64,000 nucleotides of DNA from Turritopsis dohrnii (lineage: Eukaryota; Cnidaria; Hydrozoa; Anthoathecata; Oceaniidae), in the NCBI GenBank assembly GCA_027922465.2, contig BQMF02000119.1:1-64000 (forward strand). Direction: 5' to 3'. The notes beneath the pieces were generated by a model that was not told where the DNA came from, did no database searches, and saw nothing but the letters and a program-made list of their open reading frames with translations. The position numbers and the translations under genes are program-made. Positions 54,186-64,000 of the stretch are shown here, piece by piece. Each line of letters starts with the position of its first letter. Position 1 is the stretch's first letter.

Positions 54186-56199
54186 CCGTATTTCCTCTAA
54201 TTAACGCCACCTTCTGTTAAACGCCGCACTTTTAGCCAAACGTTTGTAGTAAACGCCGCATCTTGAAAAGCAGTGTTTATCAGAAAACAGGTTAAACAAG
54301 AATTATTAAAACGTTTTCATCTCATACAAGAGAACGGCGACAGTGCTATTGCTCTTCTTTGACATTTTCGTGAACATATCTTTTGTGTAAAACATTTTCA
54401 CACAATCTTTTGTAACCTTTTTAAGGATTAGGAAACATTATTGTCTAAGTTTGCTTCTGCCCAATTTTTATATATTTCCACATAGGGCGAAATATATGTT
54501 AAAACCGGCAATGTCCTTCTCCTCCTTTATTTAGTATAATCCTGATATAGTGTATATAGCCCAACTGAGCTGAAATCACGATATAGCCATGATATAGCCC
54601 TTTTCATGTGGACAGGACAATCAGATCAACCAGTTATGTTAATTCAAAGTGTACGTACAAAAACAGCAAGCAAAAACGTGATGTCGTACATGCAATAGGA
54701 AGTTCAGATAAACAATTACGTATAATATTTTAATACACTGAGGATTGAGATACATAATAAATAACTTGAAAGAATCTGTTCAAGTGTGCTTCCCTGGATA
54801 GTTGTTTAATCCAACAATAGAAAGATAGTTTACAATGAACATAGTCACAAGAAAATAAATAGTCTGGAATCAGGGCCGCTTTCGGGCCATTTCTTATGAA
54901 TAAGTCGGGTTCCGTGAAAAACTAGAACCCATGCTTTTTTATGGTGCAAAAAATCTTTAAATCAGGCTGGAAGCTTTAGATGTTTTGAATTATTTTTCAC
55001 TTCCTCTGGTCTTCCAGGGGCAAGTTTCACCATTTTTGGCTGTTAAATAAACTCAAGGTATCCCTATATTTCGTCTTCCTCGAGGAGACGAAGAGTATAG
55101 CGAGAATTAGCGATCGAAATGGGTGGATGTTGTGACACAGAGAGGCAGGATGGTTTGTTGATAACCCTCGAGTAAATTAAGAAAATGAATATACACAATA
55201 TGTTATGTGAATGTTATTTTGAAGAACAACATTTGGGAAGGGGAGTAGGTTCTATCATATGAAATTTTCTTTACTTTTTTTATGCATATAGCCAGCTATA
55301 GCTAGAAGTATATGTATACAATATATTGTGTTATAAAGTCTCTTGTTACAAAATATGCTATTTCAAAAATGTAAGTAATAAATGAAATTAAAATAAAATT
55401 ATGAAATTCCATTGCAAAGAAATCTTCGTCTGCTAAAAGTATTAAACTGAAAAATTTATTACATTAAACTTATTATATATATTTATTAAACTTCTTAAAT
55501 ATAACAGCCAATTTCTAGACAAGGCCCTTAGAGAATCAGGTAACTGTATTTCTACAAAGACAAAGATAATGACCATTATCCATTGATCATTCTCGTATTT
55601 GTTAAGGTGCTGTACTTATAAAATTTTACAAAAAGCTTTCTGCAATATACTTTTATAGAATTTTATCATTTTCTATAATTTGATTTACAGTGTCATTTAT
55701 TACTTACAAAGTCTTTTGAATAAAATTGTTACAAAATGTTTTAAAAATATCTAACAAAAATGTATTCCTTTACAAAGTATATATCTATGATAAGCCCATT
55801 TCTTCCTGTTTTCCCATATGTAACTTTGATTTCAGGATATATCCCTACTTTAAACCTACCAGTCAAAAGTATTCCACCATCAAGTTCCACAACAAGACAA
55901 TCTATAATGATCTTTTTTCCTTAACATAAGAAATTTTAACGACAATTCCTTTTTACCATTCAATTCCCTGCAAGACTTATAATTTTATCATTTTTTATGC
56001 AACTCAATAATTCCAGTGACACAACTCATATTTATGGGCCATGAAAGAGCCTCTTAATTGGAAAAACAGTGCTGGTTTTAGCCAATTAAGACAATTAAAA
56101 TTTCCTTGCACTTAATCAAATAGCCCCGTCAAATAAACTTCTGTTCTGCAGTCCCTGTTATGTTATTATGACAAAAAAAAATATGAAGCTGTTTCATTA

Positions 56200-58330
56200 T
56201 CTCAGTCAACATAACCAGTTTCTTTTATTAATCATGTGCTGTGAATTTACAACCCAAACACTCAAATCTTCCAGCACAACAAAGTTCATGTTTATGCTTC
56301 CAAAATTATTGCACAACCACATCAAGTTCTCATATTTCTCAGTCATAAATGTCAAGGAAGCACCAAGGTTTTTAGTTAGTGAGTCAAGTTCTTCGAGGTT
56401 GTGGTCTATTAGATGCATTAGGCACAGTTGAAATTAGTTTGTTGATGTTATGACATACGTAATAACATTGAATGTGTCCATAGGTCAAAGCCATTTTTTA
56501 TGTCTATTTTCTAACATGTTTATATCCAAGCAAATCTAAAAAAGGGATCAGAATCAGCATGCATTCATTGATTGAATTCGTCAAATATTTGGTATCTATA
56601 CGATATGTACTCTGGAGTCCTCAATAATAAGAGGGGTGCAATAATAGTAGATTGGACGTTGCAATAGATATTAATAATAGGTAGGGAGGGGTAGAATAAT
56701 TGGCGACAATTTGCAGGAGTCAGCACACTTGAAAATTACTTTGGGCTAATAGAGTCAGCGAGTGTAAGAAAGTGCATTTTCCTCCATTCCCCACCTTCAT
56801 CAGAAACTAATTGAAATACTTAAAGCAAATAAATACCTTAAATCCATAAATTATTCTGTTCACAAGGAACTTTATTGATAGCAAAGCTAGAATCCAAACT
56901 GCTATGTCTTTTGTAAATGCAATTTCTTTATTTGTTTTGGAATGTTTTGGTTTTAAGACAAGCTAGTCATGATAGAGATAATTACGTAAAAAAAACCACT
57001 TTGGGAGTACTTCTGCCTAGAGAAACTTTTATCTCAGCCATTTTTATTATCTCTCAGTAATATGGCACATAGGTTGAGATTTAGGTTTAATTTAACCACT
57101 TAAACAGACTTTTGAGGGGTGTAGGGGATGAGAACAATGAAAACACAGGGTCTTTCATGAAAGTGTGCCCAATTGATGCTTTCATGATATGTATATAGCT
57201 ATAAAATAAGCTGTTTTCAGAGGCTGCTTCAGTGTCCTTGAATATCCAAGTTCAATGATTTCGTTTCAATATAAGTCCGCAACAATTTCGTTCTAGTTTG
57301 GTCAGATTTCATCTTGTGAGGCTGTTGTTTATCTTTCTTAAAAGAAAAGGTTCTTGTGCAAATGTACAGCATGAGCAAATTTTCAAGTAAATTCAATGAA
57401 GGTTCTTTCTTCATAACATGGTCATCTCTGGTCCTTATTTTAGAAATAAGTCAAGGATGTAGGAATCTTTCACCAAGTGCTTTCCTTGTTCTCAACACCA
57501 GTAAAAATATATAAGGACGTACATTCCAAAATCCATTTTAATCATGAACGTCAATCAGTTTGTGCTCCAGAAAACATGCAGTGATATCGTCAAATTTTCC
57601 AGCAAGAGAACTGATAAACAATGTCGATTATTAAGCTTACTTGAAACGTATTCATTGATAGATATTCCCAAATACATATCCATTCAAATAAGCAATAATT
57701 GAAAATCTTTCAGTATCTTTGCAGTTAAAATTCTTCTTGAAAGCTTCTAACATCAGTTAAGTGAGCTAAATTATGATTTATATACAATTTAAAAGCCCAC
57801 AACTACAGAACACTTCTTACTGATCCCTTGAAACAAATCTTCAGTCTTGTTTGATGCACATGTATAAATTTTTAAAATTATCAGCATCTCCATGATGATC
57901 TTTGAAAGTATAAAGCCAAACAACATCACATTTTATTAACTGTAGGTCAGGATAACAACCCTCTTCGACCAGTTTTTTCCATGATTTTCCTTTCAAAAAC
58001 GTGTGAAGCATTTTTTCTGCATTTTAGAGGACGTAGAATTTATCATGTTTGGAAATTAAACCAGGAGTTAGAACACGTTCTACCACGGGCAAACCTTTCT
58101 TGAAATGTTTACAAGTAAACGATGCCCAACATGAAGAGTCATAAGGCATATCACCAACAACTAAAATACATCCCTCATCTGACTGACCACTTACTGATTT
58201 CAGTTCGTGATCAATAGCCGCAAAAATTGCGTCAAGGAGCATCTCCAGAAAAGAAATCTTCCTGTCTTGCTGCTGCTCCTGCTTGTTTTTGCACCATAAT
58301 TGTACGGGCCGTATCAATTTGAGGTTCATG
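56200..58330 (-). other. possible exons of the 8.16-kb element's own gene
   Basis: Several minus-strand open pieces look more protein-like than chance: 58024-58329 (with KISFLEMLLDAIFAAIDHEL and VVGDMPYDSSCW), 57229-57414 (TFSFKKDKQQPHKMKSDQTR) and 56206-56418 (HNLEELDSLTKNLGASLTFM). I recognise none of them. Their shared strand and position inside the TIRs suggest remnants of one spliced element gene, but no splice model or motif confirms it. Confidence 0.25.
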
Positions 58331-58789
58331 CTGCAAATCGGTCGTTTAGGGCCGCATCTTCCAGACTATTTTTCTTGTGACTATGCTATGAATGAAGTCC
58401 ATTGTCACGTATACTGTTTTAATACTGTATATATATCATGTTTTATTTTGCAAAATTCAATATGTACTGTCAATTGTCGAACGGAAATCAAAACACAATC
58501 CAACATGGAAGTCTGTAAATTAAATCAAGCTAGAAGACGAACTTCTACTTTCAGCTACGTAGTGATTTAATTGTGGATGTGTGAAAATATTTCTTTGAAC
58601 AGAGATGTTTATTCTGAATACTTGTATTTGGTTTTATAAATTTCTCACTTTAAGCCCATTCCTTTTTTGAAAATAAATCTTCTGTCCTAATTTGAAATGC
58701 TCCACATAATATTTGTTAGTAGAGATTTTGATTGATTATAAGTTATTTGCTTATCCCCAAAGTATTATAACGTAGCTATTAGAAATTAA

Positions 58790-59295
58790 GGGGCTGTTTA
58801 TATGAGAGGCGGGACGGGACGTTTGCCGGGACGGGACGAAAAACGGGATGATTTTATCACGCCTTTACATGAGAAGTAGTTTTGCCGGGACGAGACAGCA
58901 ATTTTACAATTTAATATTGTAAAAGGTTTCTCCCAAGAGCTTATAGAATGGCAATCGAACAATTTAGAAAAAAGAATTATCGCAGATGGTTTCTACTTGT
59001 AGTTGCTTTCGAACTAACTTCTGTATCTGTAATCTCCAACCGAATATAAGAACCAGTCAATTTTCAAACGTCCCGGGACAGTGTGTTTATATGATGAAAA
59101 ACGTCCCGCTTAAGCGGGATCCCGGTTTGAGAAAGCGAGATCTCGCCTACCGGGACGGGACGTTTTTTGTCCCGGGATAGTTTTTTTCATATAAACACGA
59201 GATAGATTTTTTATAAAAACTTCAATGGAGGCGGGATCCCGTTTTTCGTCCCGTCCCGGCAAACGTCCCGTCCCGCCTCTCATATAAACAGCCCC
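58790..59295. mobile_element. PIF/Harbinger-type MITE, copy 2 (506 bp, TAA duplication)
   Basis: Starts GGGGCTGTTTATATGAGAGG, ends CCTCTCATATAAACAGCCCC, and is flanked by TAA on both sides (58787-58789 and 59296-59298). The paired arms continue for roughly 60 bases of GGGACGGGACG / CGTCCCGTCCC words, so this is a strong foldback. It is the same family as 14291-14619. It is inserted in the 8.16-kb element. Confidence 0.8.
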
Positions 59296-59475
59296 TAAGT
59301 TTAACAATTTTCTTTTCTTCTTTTGTACAGTAAAACCTTATACAAATTTGATTGTATAATGTTGTAAGATAGTTTTATCGGAGTTACAAAAAGCAAGTGT
59401 TATGTTGAATTACATTATTTACCATGATTTTAAGGTATACATACGAAAGGTCAAGCTTGTCAAGCTTCTGCAACA

Positions 59476-59814
59476 ATAAAGATTTTATTTATTTTATTTA
59501 TTTATTATTATTTATTTACGAATGTTTACCCAGGATAGCCTCTTCAGTTCCTTAAGGTACTGTTATCAATGAGGGTCCTGCGAAGGAGGTCCTAGACCAT
59601 TTAAAGCCCCCATTTGGGCTACGGAAGCTGTAATGACAGAAACCGCTCAACTAAACAACCACCCTAGACATCATTCCTACTCTCTTGCTGAGTGCTAAGC
59701 AGAGAGGAGTGATTCACACTGTTATAGTCGCTGGCATGACTCGGTCGGGGATTGAACCCGCGACCTCCCGAACAGGAAGCGAGCACTCTACCACAAGGCT
59801 ACCAGTTGGTAAAT
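59476..59814 (-). repeat. tRNA-derived SINE (about 340 bp)
   Basis: Read on the minus strand it begins with a tRNA-like head: A box TAGCCTTGTGGTAGAGTGC, then a B box GGTTCAATCC about 40 bases later, arms partly pairable. A ~220-bp unrelated body follows, ending in an A/T-rich tail of AATAA/ATAAA repeats (59476-59520 on the plus strand). Head-body-tail order and internal polymerase III promoter make it a SINE rather than a functional tRNA, which would lack the body and tail. It lies inside the 8.16-kb element. Confidence 0.75.
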
Positions 59815-59973
59815 TATAAAATTTAAAAAATTAAAAAATTATAAGACAAACCTTATCATTTGACCATGAACATAGTTAAAAATAAGTTTTCTGTAGCATT
59901 GAATTCAATTCCACCCGATTAGTAAGGACAACATTTTTATCTGAGTATCAGGTTGATGATAATTAGTATACTA

Positions 59974-60080
59974 CTAGTATCCCGGGTAAAAACTTTTTAC
60001 CGAACTTAACTTTGAAAACATTAGGTCAAATGCACCATTCCTGTGGTGCGTACGCGTCGCTCGCCACCCATGTTCAGTAT
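59974..60080 (-). repeat. Helitron-like 3' end, minus strand
   Basis: On the minus strand it contains GGTGGCGAGCGACGCG (as in the Helitron at 12407-12424), then GTAAAAAGTTTTTACCCGGG, and ends ATACTAG before T, matching the termini at 48183 and 49478. Its 5' part was not traced. Confidence 0.45.
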
Positions 60081-60990
60081 GCGTTGTGTCACAGAATTTA
60101 ACTCGTGTAAAAGTTTCTTTTCAGGCATTAATTTGTTGTTACATTCAGAAGATTAAAAACAGAAACAAATAGCAACATGGCTCAGAATAATATATTTATA
60201 CGCAGAAGAGAAGTAACTTTAATGTAAAAAAATGGCAATATACAACACAGAACTGTTTACCCAGACATACGAAACCAAACATTACAAAATGTTAATTCAA
60301 AACAAATTGATACCTTCCAACTTTTCCTTTTGTTCCAAAGTTACTACTCGACTGCTACCATTAATGAATTTTAGAAATGATATATAGTCTGTTCTTCCCA
60401 AAACCATCAACGTCATGATTAAAACCATGAGTTTCATTTCTTTATGCTTTTTTTATTATTACCTAAAAAATTAATACTTGAATTGTAATAACGAAAACCT
60501 AATCATGCTATAAGAATATTGAAATAAACAACAACAACAAAAAATGAAATTCAACTACGCATTTATCCTTAAAACAAAAATTTACCCAGAAGATGAAAAG
60601 TCACAAATAAAATCGTAATGCCAAACTTATATATATACCCAGGTACGTAAACGATTACCATAACACAAAATAATGCATAAACATTTCATTGCACAGTAAT
60701 AACTAATGCACTTCTTAAATACATAATCCATTCACATCTACTTTATGAATAATAATTAAAAACACAAACGTAATGACAGAATTTATATATCTAAAGAGTT
60801 TATAAAAAATTGAAAACAACCACATTTTTAATCTGAGTTAAAATCTCCTCTTGCTAATTCACAACAGTTAAACAACCCTTTATTCTTATTTATCCAGCAT
60901 ACCAATTGTGTTATAACTAAATAGATTTATACTATTTTAACTTTAGCTGAACTTCAAACAAAATGGGATACCTTTCACTGCCAATTCACA
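60081..60990. other. AT-rich interior of the 8.16-kb element
   Basis: No supported frame or RNA. Confidence 0.35.
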
Positions 60991-61010
60991 TTCTATTCTA
61001 TTCTATTCTA
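60991..61010. repeat. (TTCTA)4 microsatellite
   Basis: Four perfect TTCTA units. Confidence 0.85.
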
Positions 61011-61529
61011 TAAGTGAAATACATAAAACTGCTCTCTTCGTTTGGAAAAACTGCTAAACTTTCTGTATTTTCCAGTAGATTTTGTACTTTTTGGCAGTCA
61101 GACAAAAGCATCAAGCATCGATATAAATTAGATACATTAGATACAATTAGACAGCATAACACATTCCCCACTTCCACAGCGTCATGAGAAATAAAAACAT
61201 TCATAGCTGTAGGACCATTTTTAATGTAATAATAGCGCGCGTTACCAAAACAAATTTCTCTCGGCTTCCTTTTCATCCAGCAGCATATACACATACTAAA
61301 CAACAGAATAACTGAGACATCCACTCAATGCTAAATCAATTAATCTTTCAAAACTAAATTAAAACCATTCCTTACTGTGTAAATAAACATCAAACTGCAT
61401 TTCTCCACTGCACTTTCTGTATAGCGATATCTGATAACTAAAACGTAAACAAACATTTAAAAACCTGTTCTTTTATTAATCTAAAATATTTAACAATAAA
61501 AGTCTTATGATATTACTACTTTCGTATAG

Positions 61530-61680
61530 ACCTGTCCGTTCGTTCTACACAGCCAATTTTTAAAAACTTCACTGCACTTCTTCTGTATAAAAGTTTTATA
61601 ATAATACCTTTTGTTCGTTCGATCTTTCTGCAGCTAATTTTTAAAAACTTCACTGCACTTCTTCTGTATATCTAAATATG
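61530..61680. repeat. short tandem duplication (~90-bp unit)
   Basis: The phrase ATTTTTAAAAACTTCACTGC followed by ACTTCTTCTGTATA occurs twice about 90 bases apart, each preceded by a CGTTCG word (near 61530 and 61613). It lies in the right subterminal part of the 8.16-kb element. Confidence 0.6.
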
Positions 61681-62350
61681 ATTTTTCATTGTAAACAAAC
61701 GATAATAAAACGTTTTATAATAATAACAATACCTTCGTGCATACAAACCTGTGTTTCTTCGTCAGTTCTTTCGTCGATTTGCTGCCTAAAACAATCAAAT
61801 TTAAATTAAAATATTCGTATACAAAAAGAAACACGTCTTCTTCGCGAGGTTTCTTGCTCACGAAATGATCGTTGACAAATTTCGAACGATTAACATTGCA
61901 TTGCTCGCACTCCTCCAAAGACGTTTTTCGGCTGATTTCCACTGCGCAAACCAAAAATAACAAAACGGAGGAGCATATACTAATCGCGGAAAATGAAAAA
62001 AAGTGTTCTCGCCTCTACGTGGTTTTACGACAAAAAGGGAAAAAATAAGAAGGATTTGACCGTGAAAAAAAAACAAATATGTCACTCTCTAAAATAAAAG
62101 TGGTATGCACAAATGCGAATTAGTATAATAAGATAGTATTTAATCATACATTTTTCTCATGGTTGTCAATGTACACACAACAATTGACAAAAATTTGGCA
62201 ATTTTGGGGAAATATAGTCGCATTTTTGCGAATCTTGTTAATTTTGTAATAAACGCCGGCCTCTAATGAACTCCTCTCTCTATTAAACGCCGCACCCAAA
62301 AACTTGAATTTGTAATAAACGCCGCGGCGTTTATTAGAGGAAATACGGTA

Positions 62351-64000
62351 TCTATCTCACAGACAACTATGAGATTCAAACTGGAGTTGTTTTCGTACAA
62401 ACACTAACAAAGAAATAACTGTTCAAGATGGAAAAAAGTATGTATTCAAAAATTTATTATTACATTCTTGAATTGGCAGTTGTTAAATACACATTGAATC
62501 TGCATATATATTAAATTTTGTACTACACAAAATCATGGTGGATTCAGGCTTAAGGTGTTTCCTTCTATCATTGTTTGATGCAAAAGTGCATGATTTATAT
62601 GAAGCATGGTTTGGGTTTTTCTCGTGATAATGATAATGCAATAACAGTGCCGTAGCAACCGGGGAAGCCCTTCCAAAAATTTCTCAACCATGTTTTTTTT
62701 GTTGATAAGGTGTAAATGGGAGCACAACGACATACGTGTGTGAACAAGCCATGTTTTTTCTTGTTTAGACACCGTCGCTAAAAAGTAACTCAAATAAAAA
62801 CGCCCAAAACTTTCTTAAAAAAATTGACAGCTCAACAAAATAACTTGTGACTGAAAGGTAATAAAAGTAATTTAAAAAGATTTCTTATGTTGTATTTTTA
62901 TATGAATTCATTTTGGGTTTGTGTGGGTACCCTATGTGTCTGGGTTCGTGAGGTAAGGTCAGACTTAACCTTATTTGTTCAAATACTTTTATAAGTGTTT
63001 TCACCATAATAAATAACAAGAATAAACATTGTTTGTGCATGATTTATATGAAACATGGTTTGGTTTTTCTCATGATAAAGCAAGATATCGTTCCAACCAT
63101 GTTAATACAATACCGTATTTCCACTTTTCAGCCCCGCCCTTCAATAAATCAATGGATCACAAAATTGAAATATTCACTGCCTTCTAGCTAGTGGCACCCT
63201 CCATTAATTGCCACACCTCAAATACGGCGCTTGTTGGAGCTATACCGACAACAGGGCTCTGACGAAACTACGACGAAAACGTGGACGACGACGTGAGGCA
63301 AACAAAAGAATAAAGATAAATATTTCTATAGATTTGCTTTAAATGGAAGATTATTTCACACTTTACTGCTAGGAAATGCTTTTAATTTTACTAGTATCAT
63401 TATGAGATTAGCACGTTCTACACACAACGTGAAAAGTAGTATTTCGAAGTTGTACTGAAATTGAAGACGTGAAAATAACAATATTTCGTATTGATTTTAC
63501 TCGGTTCCTTCACGATGCCATTTCTCTATGTTCAAAGCACAAACCTCAAACAATTTGTAGATACGTTGGTATGCTGCGGATGTAGATCTAAATGGGATTG
63601 GAGCAACTTGACAGATCGGATGTGTGGTTATCGGATTTCATATATCTGATTCACTTGTGTAGTTTAAGACACCCTTTTGATCTAACTATTAAACATTTAG
63701 CCCTAGGGGAGGAAAAGTTCAAGCAACAAAACGTTGTGAGAATGCACACAATTGTTTCAACAACTATTTCAAATAATTTCTTATGTTGTTTTATCTTTTA
63801 AAACTTCATGATATCGTGTCGATCTATTCGGTTTTTCTTCACAACTCTATCAATAACGAAAAGATTTTATCACGAGAAGGTGCTAATCTGATTATTGTAC
63901 TAGCGCAAATCAACTTTTGATGATAAATATTTCCTTTTAAGCAATTCTGATTTTGATTTTTATAGACTTTACACAGCACACCAGTATTTATGCACATATA
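62351..64000. other. right end of window, no gene recognised
   Basis: AT-rich. Near 63114 another CCGTATTTCC end appears, and an inverted AAATACGG about 110 bases later (63222-63229), possibly a tiny relative of the 8.16-kb element, but target sites do not match. The phrase ATGATTTATATGAA.CATGGTTTGG is found twice (62589 and 63040). No coding frame is supported. Confidence 0.35.

Larger units (their letters stand above)
54186..62348. mobile_element. 8.16-kb DNA transposon with CCGTATTTCCTCTAAT ends and TAAACGCCGC subterminal repeats
   Basis: The left end CCGTATTTCCTCTAATTAAC and the right end, the inverse of CCGTATTTCCTCTAATAAAC, are flanked by TA on both sides (54184-54185 and 62349-62350). 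Next to each end lie several copies of (T)TAAACGCCGC or its variants: three at the left within 90 bases, and four at the right within 95 bases, including the palindrome AAACGCCGCGGCGTTT. Repeated subterminal words like these commonly bind transposase. The size fits an autonomous element, but I could not identify a transposase; only short minus-strand open pieces remain. A MITE, a SINE and a Helitron end have landed inside, so it is not recent. Confidence 0.55.

Noticed and set aside
61715..62085. Minus-strand frames near the right end of the 8.16-kb element
   Set aside because: Could be a first exon of the element's gene, but two frames overlap and neither has a motif.

Overview
The window looks like animal nuclear DNA, most likely a cnidarian and plausibly a hydrozoan. 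It is AT-rich, has spliced genes with ordinary GT-AG introns, and is crowded with DNA transposons, MITEs, Helitron-like repeats, a tRNA-derived SINE and decayed retroelement and transposase genes. The taxon is my inference from which repeat and gene families co-occur; nothing in the window proves it.

Region 1 (1-7.7 kb) is the compact, intronless, virus-like part of a Maverick/Polinton-type element, cut by the left window edge. Five small, mostly membrane-anchored ORFs run rightward. A 426-aa coiled-coil/membrane protein faces them, followed by a broken small gene and an intact 1273-aa protein combining a SAP motif, a zinc finger, an endonuclease VII-like motif and a protein-primed type family-B DNA polymerase. 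Perfect or near-perfect hairpins lie at the ends of its gene blocks. No integrase, packaging ATPase, protease or capsid gene is visible, and one junction looks like an internal deletion.

Region 2 (7.7-19.2 kb) is repeat-rich. It holds a TTGTTCTTAT-rich repeat, a minus-strand remnant of a multicopy transposon-associated gene, a Helitron, the C-terminal half of a flavin amine-oxidase-like gene with an in-frame amber stop, a PIF/Harbinger-type MITE, an old direct duplication and a LINE reverse-transcriptase relic.

Region 3 (19.2-51.6 kb) carries the main host content: three related, same-strand genes (19.3-22.1, 26.6-36.2 and 49.6-51.6 kb). Each encodes a small type I membrane protein built from a signal-peptide exon, one or three exons of a cysteine-rich beta-type ectodomain (all symmetric phase 1-1), a very short stalk exon and a transmembrane exon. 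The layout recalls the Alr-type allorecognition receptors of Hydractinia. I could not compare sequences, so this is a hypothesis. Between genes 2 and 3 sits a 5.8-kb TIR element enclosing an 8-exon pseudogene of the SAMD3-like multicopy family, then a decayed PIF/Harbinger element (HARBI1-like nuclease plus an opposing Myb/SANT-like gene) and Helitron-like repeats.

Region 4 (51.6-64 kb) is mostly transposon: an 8.16-kb element with TIRs and repeated TAAACGCCGC subterminal motifs, itself invaded by a PIF/Harbinger-type MITE, a SINE and a Helitron end. The last 1.6 kb shows no gene I can support.
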